Shown here one piece after another: positions 33,958-42,064 of a stretch of DNA of 64,000 nt. The translations under genes were made by a program, and so were the position numbers. The DNA is taken from contig CAZHUC010000002.1 in assembly GCA_964535825.1 (NCBI GenBank), positions 271,696 to 335,695 on the forward strand, written 5' to 3'. The DNA is from CAZAQK01 sp964535825. GTDB taxonomy: Bacteria > Pseudomonadota > Alphaproteobacteria > Rickettsiales > SXRF01. How positions within the stretch are numbered: the stretch's first letter is position 1; each line of letters begins with the position of its first letter. The notes under the pieces were generated by a model. That model searched no databases. It was given only the letters and a program-made list of their open reading frames with translations, and was not told where the DNA came from.

Positions 33958-35097
33958 TTAGAAAGCGAGCTGTGAACCAACGATGAATACAGTGCCATCG
34001 TTGTCGTTAGCAAGACCGGTACCATCTTCGTCGATATCGAAGAAGCTAACTTCAGCATATGGCGTGAAGCCAGGTGCCAGTTTGTAGTCAACGCCGAATG
34101 ACAGGTTGTCAAATTCGTTGTCTACGTTAGCAACTTCGTATGTGCTGGCGAGATAGGTTACGCTCGCGCCCCATGGGCCGTATTCGTAAGAACCACCAAC
34201 AGTCCAGAAGTGGCGATCTTCGTTAGCAGAAGAGGTCGCTTTGGTAGCAAGACTGTCGTTCCAGTCACCATAAGAACCGGCAACTTTGAAGCCCATGAAT
34301 GCGAGCTCAGCACCTGCTTGCCAGGTACGGAGATCTTCTTGGGTGTTGTCTTCAGCACTGCCCCATTCACCGGTACCACCGAGGCGGATGCCGATCTGGT
34401 CAAATTTACCTTCCCAGTTAGCAGCCCAGAGGAACACGCTTTCAGCTTCACCAGTGTCGTTATCAGAACGGGTAACCGCCTGAGCGCGATCTGTGGTGTC
34501 AAACAGGTAGCTTACGCCAGCCTGGAAGCCAGAGAAACGTGGGGTGTAGTAAGAGATCTTGCTGAGGTTTTCAGAAGATTCGTGACCAGCAACCAGAGAA
34601 GTAACTGAACCGTGATCCAGAACCAGATCAGGAGTTGCGATCATGCCAGATGGCGTGCCAACAGCGATACCGAAATAACGGAAATCACCATCGATACCAC
34701 CGGTAGCGCGAGCGAGACCAGAAGCATCGATCTTCATGGTTTTGCTTACGCCGAGATCAGAACCACCTTGTACGCGACCCCATGCACCTTCCATATACAG
34801 GTAGGTACGAGCAGCGTTGGTGCCTTGAGTATCAACGTCATCTTCAACGTCGGTTTCAAGGATGATCTGACCACCATAACGAAGGCCGTTATCAGCAACG
34901 CCATCGATATTGAAAGACAGTTCAGTATCGTTGCGGAATGCACCAGAGCGTTCGTTGGCATCGTTATCTTCGCTAACGAAACCCGCCTGGAAATCAGCCA
35001 CACCGCCAAGTGTTACCTTTGGCGTCTCAGCGGAAGCAACACCTGCGAGCAGGGCAGCACCGACGAGCGTGGTAGTACCGAGAAGAATTTTTTTCAT
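33958..35097 (-). CDS. Outer-membrane general porin
   Basis: A 379-residue 16-strand-type porin allowing diffusion of small solutes. The signal peptide (M-K-K-I-L-L-G-T-T-T-L through A-S-A) is followed by T-P-K-V-T-L-G-G-V-A-D-F, and alternating strands with aromatic girdles and acidic loops run to a terminal F (S-Q-L-A-F), the recognition signal for BAM. Codon use is biased to common codons, as in highly expressed genes. A strong AAGGGAA ribosome site and its own terminator show it is monocistronic. Confidence 0.92.
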   Translation of the reverse strand: MKKILLGTTTLVGAALLAGVASAETPKVTLGGVADFQAGFVSEDNDANERSGAFRNDTELSFNIDGVADNGLRYGGQIILETDVEDDVDTQGTNAARTYLYMEGAWGRVQGGSDLGVSKTMKIDASGLARATGGIDGDFRYFGIAVGTPSGMIATPDLVLDHGSVTSLVAGHESSENLSKISYYTPRFSGFQAGVSYLFDTTDRAQAVTRSDNDTGEAESVFLWAANWEGKFDQIGIRLGGTGEWGSAEDNTQEDLRTWQAGAELAFMGFKVAGSYGDWNDSLATKATSSANEDRHFWTVGGSYEYGPWGASVTYLASTYEVANVDNEFDNLSFGVDYKLAPGFTPYAEVSFFDIDEDGTGLANDNDGTVFIVGSQLAF

Positions 35098-35353
35098 AAT
35101 ATTTTCCCTTTAGAGTTAAAATAGTGACTTGGTTAAAAGACACTCTTAGGATACACGAGAGAAAAACGACCCCCGTGCATTTACCTTGGACAGTTATTGT
35201 TCAAACAAAATGCCCTTGCAAGCTGTAACGGCCTATACAAGAGTAAAACGGGGTGTTTTCACTCTTTCTGTTGCAATATGGCAACAAAACAGGGTGAAAA
35301 CCCGCTATTTTTTAAGGATTTTTTAATAAGAAACCGACTGAAAAGCACCCGTT

Positions 35354-36022
35354 ATGACCCTTGCAAGCAAACTTGCCGATATTCAAAGCAACATTAGAAA
35401 AGTCAATAATAACAATATATTGCAAGACATATCTCCGCGCATCATGGGAGTCAGCAAAGGGCAGGATGCGTCCGTCATCCTTGATGCCATTGAACTGGGC
35501 ATCACCTGTTTCGGAGAAAATCGTGTTCAGGAGGCCTCAGAGAAGTGGCTGAGCCTCAAAAAAGACCACCCGGCGGTTGAATTACACCTGATCGGGCCGT
35601 TGCAAACCAACAAGGTAAAACAAGCCCTCGGATTGTTCGATGTCATTGAAACCCTTGACAGACCTAAGTTAGCCGAGGAAATCGCCAGGCACTATGTTAA
35701 CGCTCCATCTGTTGTGACAACTCAGTTTCTCATACAGGTCAATACAGGGGAAGAGCCACAAAAAGCAGGGATTTTCCCCAAGGATGCCGATGGATTTATC
35801 GGCTATTGCCGGAGCACGCTGAAACTGCCAGTGACAGGACTGATGTGCATCCCGCCCGCAGAGGATGTGCCCGCACCACATTTCGCGCTGCTGCGAGACA
35901 TTGCCAGACGCAACGGATTACATGAACTCAGCATGGGCATGAGCGATGATTACGAAGTGGCTGTCCGCATGGGTGCAACCCGTATCAGGCTGGGCCGGGT
36001 ATTATTCGGGGAACGTAATTAA
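35354..36022 (+). CDS. YggS-family pyridoxal-phosphate homeostasis protein
   Basis: YggS binds PLP and keeps B6 vitamers and amino acids in balance; it has no known enzyme activity. The 222-residue TIM-barrel protein shows the PLP lysine in M-G-V-S-K-G, F-G-E-N-R-V-Q-E, H-L-I-G-P-L-Q-T-N-K-V and M-G-M-S-D-D-Y-E-V-A-V-R-M-G-A. Divergent from the porin across a 256-base gap in which I see only A+T-rich promoter-like sequence and no other feature. Its stop overlaps the convergent gene's stop by 4 nt. Confidence 0.92.
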   Translation: MTLASKLADIQSNIRKVNNNNILQDISPRIMGVSKGQDASVILDAIELGITCFGENRVQEASEKWLSLKKDHPAVELHLIGPLQTNKVKQALGLFDVIETLDRPKLAEEIARHYVNAPSVVTTQFLIQVNTGEEPQKAGIFPKDADGFIGYCRSTLKLPVTGLMCIPPAEDVPAPHFALLRDIARRNGLHELSMGMSDDYEVAVRMGATRIRLGRVLFGERN

Positions 36023-36447
36023 CTGAAGATGCTTTGTGATTTTAGGTAGGCTTCCTGACCGCGGCGAATGGATGCGGGCGAAGGAGTCGCGTTGCTCGCG
36101 AATTCTGTTTCTTTCGCTTCACCGTCGAACATCGCAAGCACATGGCCGCCAACATCTTTTCCGCTGGTCTGTTCGATGATGGAATTCATTAAAGCGACTG
36201 CGAATCCGATCGGACCACCTAGCAGCGCACCACCAGCGAGCCGTGCTGCTGTGGAAATACCATCATCCGTTGCTTCACGATACAGCGTGGAGACCACAGG
36301 CAATTGCTGGAAGGGGTTGATAATATCCAGAAGATCGCTGAAGGTGAACCCGTCCTCACCCCAGAAGGAATCACCGTCATCTGCTTTGGCCACAGGTTTT
36401 TCCTGTGGTAGCGGATTAATGGTTAGTTGTAGTGGCGTCGCTTCCAT
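36019..36447 (-). CDS. Conserved hypothetical protein
   Basis: This 142-residue protein appears to belong to a small alphaproteobacterial family that I cannot name. It has an acidic N-terminus, the block F-S-D-L-L-D-I-I-N-P-F-Q-Q-L-P-V-V-S-T-L-Y, then a Gly-rich hydrophobic segment (A-G-G-A-L-L-G-G-P-I-G-F-A-V-A-L) that could be a membrane hairpin. The ATG at 36447 follows a CAGGGAG ribosome site; a 13-codon upstream extension is rejected. It lies 149 nt after atpC in the same direction. Confidence 0.65.
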   Translation of the reverse strand: MEATPLQLTINPLPQEKPVAKADDGDSFWGEDGFTFSDLLDIINPFQQLPVVSTLYREATDDGISTAARLAGGALLGGPIGFAVALMNSIIEQTSGKDVGGHVLAMFDGEAKETEFASNATPSPASIRRGQEAYLKSQSIFS

Positions 36448-36500
36448 GGTCACTCCCTGCCATGATGGCAGCAAGAACCATACCATTTCTCATGCCGCCC

Positions 36501-36522
36501 GCGAAATACTCCTGTATTTCGC
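36501..36522. repeat. Short perfect hairpin (first of two) after atpC
   Basis: Arms GCGAAATAC and GTATTTCGC, 9 bp, loop TCCT. It lies in the spacer between atpC and the hypothetical gene downstream. Confidence 0.5.
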
Positions 36523-36558
36523 ATGGCTTAGCGCTCAGGGCTGATTCGCTCGTTTTAT

Positions 36559-36580
36559 GCGATTTGCAGAAGCAAATCGT
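36559..36580. repeat. Short hairpin (second of two) after atpC
   Basis: Arms GCGATTTGC and GCAAATCGT (8 Watson-Crick pairs and one G-T), loop AGAA. Same size and layout as the hairpin 37 nt away; together they may stabilise or end the atp transcript. Confidence 0.5.
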
Positions 36581-36596
36581 GGAAATTACTAAAAAT

Positions 36597-36992
36597 TCAG
36601 GCGGCTTTAAGCGCCTCAGCGATGGTTTCTGCCATTACAAGCTGCTGGGAAGCAGCCTTTTTCTGGTCTTCGCTGATCGCAGCATCCATGGCAGATTTTG
36701 CCGCGTCGACACGAGCGGAAACATCAGCTGCATTCATACCGGAACAATCTTCCGCCACTTCTGCCAGAAGCGTTACGGAGTCAGGTGATACTTCCGCAAG
36801 ACCGGAAAGCACCACGAAACGCTTCTGTTCACCACTGGCCAATTCAATATTCACCAATCCAGCCTTCAGTGTTGAAATGAAAGGCGCGTGTCCCGGGAGC
36901 ACACCGAATACACCTTCTGTGCCTGGTGCATCCACCTGCGCAGCCTCGCCAGAGAAGAATATCTTTTCAGGAGTGATAAGTTGAACCTGCAT
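36597..36992 (-). CDS. atpC: F1 ATP synthase epsilon subunit
   Basis: Epsilon couples rotation and inhibits ATP hydrolysis. The 131-residue protein shows the beta-sandwich start V-Q-L-I-T-P-E-K-I-F-F-S-G-E-A and G-V-F-G-V-L-P-G-H-A-P, followed by a two-helix C-terminus. Last gene of the F1 operon, 3 nt after atpD. Confidence 0.95.
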   Translation of the reverse strand: MQVQLITPEKIFFSGEAAQVDAPGTEGVFGVLPGHAPFISTLKAGLVNIELASGEQKRFVVLSGLAEVSPDSVTLLAEVAEDCSGMNAADVSARVDAAKSAMDAAISEDQKKAASQQLVMAETIAEALKAA

Positions 36993-36995
36993 GGG

Positions 36996-38420
36996 TTATG
37001 CCGCCTCTGCTGCCATTTTCTTTGCTTTAGCCACGGCTTCTTCAATGTCGCCAACCATGTAGAACGCAGATTCTGGCAGGTCATCATAGTCGCCGGCGCA
37101 AATGCCTTTGAAACCTTTGATGGTATCTTCGAGTGATACAAGTTTGCCCGGAGAGCCGGTGAAAATTTCCGCCACGTGGAATGGCTGGGAGAGGAAGCGC
37201 TGGATCTTACGGGCGCGTGCCACCACCTGTTTATCTTCTTCCGACAACTCGTCCATACCAAGAATCGCGATGATGTCCTGAAGTGATTTGTAGGTCTGCA
37301 GAACGCGTTGTACTTCGCGCGCAACGGCGTAATGCTCTTCACCAACAACCTGTGGGTCAAGAACGCGGCTGGTTGAATCCAGAGGGTCTACCGCCGGATA
37401 AATACCAAGCTCAGCGATCTGACGTGAAAGTACGGTCGTTGCGTCCAAGTGGGCAAATGATGTCGCTGGTGCAGGATCGGTCAAATCGTCGGCTGGTACA
37501 TATACAGCCTGTACAGAGGTGATCGAACCTTTTTTGGTAGAGGTAATGCGTTCCTGCATTTGCCCCATGTCGGTAGCCAGTGTTGGCTGGTAACCCACCG
37601 CTGATGGAATACGGCCAAGAAGCGCAGATACTTCTGAACCTGCTTGTGTAAAGCGGAAGATGTTATCGACGAAGAAGAGTACGTCCTGACCTTCCTGGTC
37701 ACGGAAATATTCGGCTTGTGTCAGACCCGTGAGCGCCACGCGAGCACGTGCTCCCGGAGGTTCATTCATCTGTCCGTATACGAGTGCCACTTTTGATTTG
37801 GTGAAATCATCAAGGTTGATAACCTTGGATTCGATCATTTCGTGGTATAAATCGTTACCTTCGCGGGTACGTTCACCCACACCGGCGAATACGGAAAAAC
37901 CACCGTGCGCTTTCGCGATGTTGTTGATGAGTTCCATGATGAGTACGGTTTTACCCACACCCGCACCACCGAACAGACCAATTTTACCACCTTTTGCGTA
38001 AGGAGCGAGAAGGTCTACCACTTTAATACCGGTCACGAGAATTTCGGTTTTGGTGGACTGGTCAACGAAATCCGGCGCTGGTGCATGGATTGGTGCAACC
38101 TGCTTGTTGCCGATATCGCCGCGTTCATCAATCGGCTCACCGATAACGTTCATGATGCGACCGAGCGTTTCGCGGCCAACAGGCACGGAAATGGGCGCAC
38201 CGGTGTCGGTTACTTCCTGACCGCGTGTGAGGCCTTCGGTGGCGTCCATCGCGATGCAGCGCACTTCGGATTCACCGAGATGCTGTGCTACTTCGAGCAC
38301 CAGGCGTTTGCCATCATTTTCTGTTTCAAGCGCGTTTAAGATCGCGGGCAGTTCGCCCGGAAATTTTACGTCGATTACCGCGCCGATAACCTGTGTGATG
38401 ATACCTTTATTTTTAGACAT
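36996..38420 (-). CDS. atpD: F1 ATP synthase beta subunit
   Basis: Catalytic subunit. The 474-residue protein has Walker A G-G-A-G-V-G-K-T, the catalytic G-E-R-T-R-E-G-N, Walker B V-L-F-F-V-D-N-I and the signature P-A-V-D-P-L-D-S-T-S. Length standard. It lies between atpG and atpC. Confidence 0.98.
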   Translation of the reverse strand: MSKNKGIITQVIGAVIDVKFPGELPAILNALETENDGKRLVLEVAQHLGESEVRCIAMDATEGLTRGQEVTDTGAPISVPVGRETLGRIMNVIGEPIDERGDIGNKQVAPIHAPAPDFVDQSTKTEILVTGIKVVDLLAPYAKGGKIGLFGGAGVGKTVLIMELINNIAKAHGGFSVFAGVGERTREGNDLYHEMIESKVINLDDFTKSKVALVYGQMNEPPGARARVALTGLTQAEYFRDQEGQDVLFFVDNIFRFTQAGSEVSALLGRIPSAVGYQPTLATDMGQMQERITSTKKGSITSVQAVYVPADDLTDPAPATSFAHLDATTVLSRQIAELGIYPAVDPLDSTSRVLDPQVVGEEHYAVAREVQRVLQTYKSLQDIIAILGMDELSEEDKQVVARARKIQRFLSQPFHVAEIFTGSPGKLVSLEDTIKGFKGICAGDYDDLPESAFYMVGDIEEAVAKAKKMAAEAA

Positions 38421-38442
38421 TGCTTTCTCCTTACATTCTTTC

Positions 38443-39318
38443 TTAAACGGCTTCTGCGCCGCTGATGATTTCGATGAGTTCCTTGGTGATCGCAGCCTGA
38501 CGGGTGCGGTTGTATTTCAGGTTCAATTTCTTGATCATGTCGCCGGCGTTGCGGGTGGCGTTATCCATCGCGGTCATGCGCGCGCCCTGCTCAGATGCCG
38601 CATTTTCCAGCAATGCACGGAACACCTGCACGCCCATATTGCGCGGGAGCAACTCGACAAGAATTTCTGATTCTTCGGGTTCATAATCATACGGTGCCGC
38701 GGCAACATTGTTCGCCTGGTTCGCATCCAGCGCAAGTGGAACGAGCTGCTGCCACGTCACGGTCTGCGCGATCGCCGATTTGAAACGGTTATACACGATG
38801 TGCGCCACATCAAATTCGCCGGCTTCAAATTTTTCCAGTACGAGCGAGGAAATTTCTTCCGCATCCGCATATCCCACGCGGCGTGATTTGATGGTGATCT
38901 TATCTTCGATGAGTTTGCCGAATTCAAGTTGCAGCTGCTCATAGCCCTTGCGGCCAACGCAAAGGATCTTTACGGTTTTACCAGATGCCTGCAGCTCACG
39001 TATCTTACGGCGTGCGGCACGCACGATGGAGGAATTGAATGCGCCACAGAGGCCTCTGTCAGATGTCGCTACAATGACCAGATGCACATCATCTTTGCCA
39101 GTGCCAGCCAGTAATTTTGGCGCGTTACCCGAGCTGGCCGCCGATGCCGCAAGTGATGCAACCATACGCTCCATAGCTTCCGCATAAGGACGCGCGGCTT
39201 CCGCAGCATCCTTGGCACGGCGCAGCTTTGCCGCTGCCACCATCTTCATCGCTTTGGTGATCTTCTGCGTCGACTTAACCGACTTAATACGGACTTTAAG
39301 GTCTTTTAAGCTGGGCAT
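38443..39318 (-). CDS. atpG: F1 ATP synthase gamma subunit
   Basis: Rotary shaft of the F1 motor. The 291-residue protein starts with the typical S-L-K-D-L-K-V-R-I-K-S-V-K-S-T-Q-K-I-T and ends with the C-terminal helix A-R-M-T-A-M-D-N-A-T-R-N-A and I-T-K-E-L-I-E-I-I-S-G-A. Three bases separate it from atpA. Confidence 0.97.
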   Translation of the reverse strand: MPSLKDLKVRIKSVKSTQKITKAMKMVAAAKLRRAKDAAEAARPYAEAMERMVASLAASAASSGNAPKLLAGTGKDDVHLVIVATSDRGLCGAFNSSIVRAARRKIRELQASGKTVKILCVGRKGYEQLQLEFGKLIEDKITIKSRRVGYADAEEISSLVLEKFEAGEFDVAHIVYNRFKSAIAQTVTWQQLVPLALDANQANNVAAAPYDYEPEESEILVELLPRNMGVQVFRALLENAASEQGARMTAMDNATRNAGDMIKKLNLKYNRTRQAAITKELIEIISGAEAV

Positions 39319-39321
39319 GGC

Positions 39322-40854
39322 TTACGCTGCGAACCTCTTGGCGAGTGATTCGATAACGGCTTTGAGTTTGCCTTCGATCGCATCATCGAGTTTCTGTTCT
39401 TTATCGATGGCAGCAATGATGTCTTTGGAAGCACCACGCAGTTCCTGCAGGAGTGCCTGCTCGAACTTGCCTACCTGTTTGGTATCGATCTTATCGAGGT
39501 AACCTTTTACACCAGAATAGATCACGCATACCTGCTCGGAGGTAGAAAGCGGTGAGTATTGTGGTTGCTTCAGAAGTTCGGTCAGGCGTTGACCACGCGC
39601 AAGCAGCTTCTGGGTCGCGGCATCAAGGTCAGAACCGAACTGCGCGAAAGATTCCATCTCACGATACTGCGCGAGCTCGAGTTTAATTGAACCTGCTACC
39701 TGTTTCATCGCTTTGATCTGCGCGGCAGAACCTACGCGTGATACAGAAAGACCTACGTTCACCGCCGGACGCACACCTTTATAGAACAGGTCGGTCTCAA
39801 GGAAGATCTGACCGTCGGTGATAGAGATCACATTGGTTGGAATGTAGGCTGATACGTCACCTGCCTGTGTTTCAATCACAGGAAGTGCGGTCATTGAACC
39901 CGCACCTGCTTCGTCAGACATTTTAGCGGCGCGCTCAAGGAGGCGAGAGTGAATGTAGAATACGTCACCCGGGTACGCTTCACGTCCTGGTGGACGGCGC
40001 AGGAGGAGTGACATCTGGCGATATGCAACCGCCTGTTTGGAAAGATCATCATAAATGATGAGCGAGTGCATGCCGTTATCACGGAAGAATTCACCCATTG
40101 CCGCACCGGTGTATGGCGCAAGGAATTGCAGCGGCGCAGGTTCAGATGCCGTTGCAGCAACAACGATAGAGTATTGCATCGCGCCTGCTTCCTCGAGTTT
40201 CTTTACTACCTGTGCAACGGTAGAACGTTTCTGCCCGATCGCCACATAGATACAATAGAGTTTTTTCTTTTCATCGTTACCAGCGTTGATCTGCTTCTGG
40301 TTCAGGATAGCATCCACAGCGATAGCGGTCTTACCGGTCTGGCGGTCACCAATGATAAGTTCGCGCTGACCACGGCCGATAGGAATCAGTGAGTCGATCG
40401 CTTTAAGACCAGTGCTCATTGGCTCATGTACTGATTTACGCGCGATGATGCCTGGAGCTTTCACTTCCACGCGTGAACGGGTTACATCTTTCAGTGGGCC
40501 TTTACCATCGATCGGGTTACCCAGACCATCCACCACGCGACCAAGCAGGCCTTTACCTACGGGCACGTCCATAATGGTGTTGGTACGTTTTACCGTGTCG
40601 CCTTCTTTTACGCTGCGGTCATCACCGAAAATTACGATACCCACATTGTCAGATGCAAGGTTGAGCGCCATACCCATGAGGCCGCCACCGAATTCCACCA
40701 TCTCACCTGCCTGAATATTTTCAAGGCCGTATACGGTTGCGATACCGTCACCTACGGAAACCACCTGTCCGGTTTCAGACAGTTCTGTGTCTGCATCGAA
40801 CTGTGCGATTTGCTTTTTGAGGATCTCTGAAATTTCTGAAGGACGAATGTCCAT
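39322..40854 (-). CDS. atpA: F1 ATP synthase alpha subunit
   Basis: Regulatory nucleotide-binding subunit of the F1 hexamer. The 510-residue protein has Walker A G-D-R-Q-T-G-K-T, I-Y-V-A-I-G-Q-K, and the signature P-A-V-N-V-G-L-S-V-S. Length is standard. Preceded by atpH. Confidence 0.98.
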   Translation of the reverse strand: MDIRPSEISEILKKQIAQFDADTELSETGQVVSVGDGIATVYGLENIQAGEMVEFGGGLMGMALNLASDNVGIVIFGDDRSVKEGDTVKRTNTIMDVPVGKGLLGRVVDGLGNPIDGKGPLKDVTRSRVEVKAPGIIARKSVHEPMSTGLKAIDSLIPIGRGQRELIIGDRQTGKTAIAVDAILNQKQINAGNDEKKKLYCIYVAIGQKRSTVAQVVKKLEEAGAMQYSIVVAATASEPAPLQFLAPYTGAAMGEFFRDNGMHSLIIYDDLSKQAVAYRQMSLLLRRPPGREAYPGDVFYIHSRLLERAAKMSDEAGAGSMTALPVIETQAGDVSAYIPTNVISITDGQIFLETDLFYKGVRPAVNVGLSVSRVGSAAQIKAMKQVAGSIKLELAQYREMESFAQFGSDLDAATQKLLARGQRLTELLKQPQYSPLSTSEQVCVIYSGVKGYLDKIDTKQVGKFEQALLQELRGASKDIIAAIDKEQKLDDAIEGKLKAVIESLAKRFAA

Positions 40855-40878
40855 GTTACTACTCCATTGTAATAAAAG

Positions 40879-41430
40879 TTATGCTGCCTTGAGTTTGTTC
40901 TTAAGGCGGCTGAGTTTACCGGCAAATGAGGCATCCAGCTGCTGGCTGCCAATACGAATTACGACACCACCGAGAAGTTCCGGATTTTCGCTGGTCTCGA
41001 GCGTTACTTTTTTTCCATACGCTTTGCTTAAGCGCTCCGTGATGATCGCTACATCTTTCAGTGAAAGGCCGCGCGCACTGATAGCTTCTGCCCTGATCTC
41101 ACCGCGCGCATTAGCGGCGCGTTCTGCATATAATTTTGCAGCCTCAGCCAGTATCGGCAGGCGCTTTTGCGCCGCGAGTGTTTTAATGAAACGCCTGGTC
41201 ACATCATGTGCCTTGATCGAAGTGAGCACAGGATCCAATGCTTTCGCCTGCTGTTCACGGGTGAGCAATGGATTGGTGAGCACCGAAGCGAACGCTTCAC
41301 TTTCACCAATAAGTGTTTCAATCACCCCAAGATCTTTTTCAACAGCATCGCGCGCATTCGCTTCGGATGCAATGTCATAGAGGGCTTTAACGTAACGCTC
41401 AGCGATCTGTCTGTAACCAGCTTTTTTCAT
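40879..41430 (-). CDS. atpH: F1 ATP synthase delta subunit
   Basis: Stator subunit linking F1 to the peripheral stalk (OSCP homologue). The 183-residue protein shows I-A-E-R-Y-V-K-A-L-Y-D-I-A, the middle T-R-R-F-I-K-T-L-A and the C-terminal S-E-N-P-E-L-L-G-G-V-V-I-R-I-G. First gene of atpHAGDC; no F0 genes are in the window, as usual for alphaproteobacteria, where F0 is a separate operon. Confidence 0.95.
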   Translation of the reverse strand: MKKAGYRQIAERYVKALYDIASEANARDAVEKDLGVIETLIGESEAFASVLTNPLLTREQQAKALDPVLTSIKAHDVTRRFIKTLAAQKRLPILAEAAKLYAERAANARGEIRAEAISARGLSLKDVAIITERLSKAYGKKVTLETSENPELLGGVVIRIGSQQLDASFAGKLSRLKNKLKAA

Positions 41431-41477
41431 GGTAAATGGCGGTTTTTATGTTTAAGGAGTCGGCAAATTAGGCAAAT

Positions 41478-41486
41478 TTATCCACA
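41478..41486 (+). promoter_or_regulatory. Single DnaA-box match upstream of atpH
   Basis: TTATCCACA is a perfect DnaA box. It stands alone in the spacer upstream of the atp operon, so it is not evidence of an origin; chance is quite possible. Confidence 0.3.
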
Positions 41487-41495
41487 AGTGCAACA

Positions 41496-41540
41496 GGAAA
41501 AATGGGCCAAAGGCTGATTTTCACCAGCCCTTGGCCCATT
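41496..41540 (-). terminator. Large terminator hairpin after the exported protein gene
   Basis: Arms AATGGGCCAAGGGCTG and CAGCCTTTGGCCCATT pair at 15 of 16 positions around an 8-base loop; read on the minus strand a T-rich tail (TTTTTCC) follows. It separates the 41576 gene from the atp operon. Confidence 0.85.
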
Positions 41541-41575
41541 ATGCCTAAAAGTGTATTATATAAGCGGGTTTATGC

Positions 41576-41962
41576 TTAATTTGGCCGATAAGGCTGCGGA
41601 CCGTTCCATCCCTCAATTTCAAAACCGTTCAACTCCAAACTGCAGCCATATACAGTGTAAGCAGAGAAATAAAATGTACTAATGGCGGAATGCATGTGAT
41701 TAACAAAATTACTATAGCCATCAGCACCGAGCTGCTTTTTCAGTGCGGCACCCTCAGGGCCTAGGCCCATACCTGCTTCATCAAAACCAGTATATAGGTA
41801 AAATTGCTCGAGCATCGCATCAAATCTGCTTTGCAACGCTTCGCAAATTCCCGGATTACCCGTCTGCCCGGGTGATGCGCTGATCGCTGCATGCGCTGAG
41901 CCAGATACCAGCAGCATCCCTGCTATTAGCGCGGTTGCCGCATATTTTGTTATATTTTTCAT
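41576..41962 (-). CDS. Small exported hypothetical protein
   Basis: The 128-residue protein is not recognised. It has a clear signal peptide (M-K-N-I-T-K-Y-A-A-T-A-L-I-A-G through A-H-A, cleavage near residue 26) and a mature domain of about 100 residues with two cysteines (near 40 and 107) that could form a disulfide, and a run of aromatic residues (F-Y-F-S-A-Y-T-V-Y-G). A GAAGGGGA ribosome site precedes the ATG, an ATGAAG/CTTCAT hairpin lies upstream in the leader, and a strong terminator follows, so it is a monocistronic gene. Confidence 0.7.
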   Translation of the reverse strand: MKNITKYAATALIAGMLLVSGSAHAAISASPGQTGNPGICEALQSRFDAMLEQFYLYTGFDEAGMGLGPEGAALKKQLGADGYSNFVNHMHSAISTFYFSAYTVYGCSLELNGFEIEGWNGPQPYRPN

Positions 41963-42064
41963 AAATCCCCTTCCTTTTCTTTTTTTATAAATGAAGTGTT
42001 AGTCCTTCATTCCAAGGAAAATTATAACATTCCAATATTACAGCTTGATGACACAGGAGCACAT

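Noticed and set aside
41478..41486. Origin of replication suggested by a perfect DnaA box
   Set aside because: Only one box, no A+T-rich unwinding region or box cluster beside it; the parS cluster is a better sign of an origin-near location but the origin itself is not seen.
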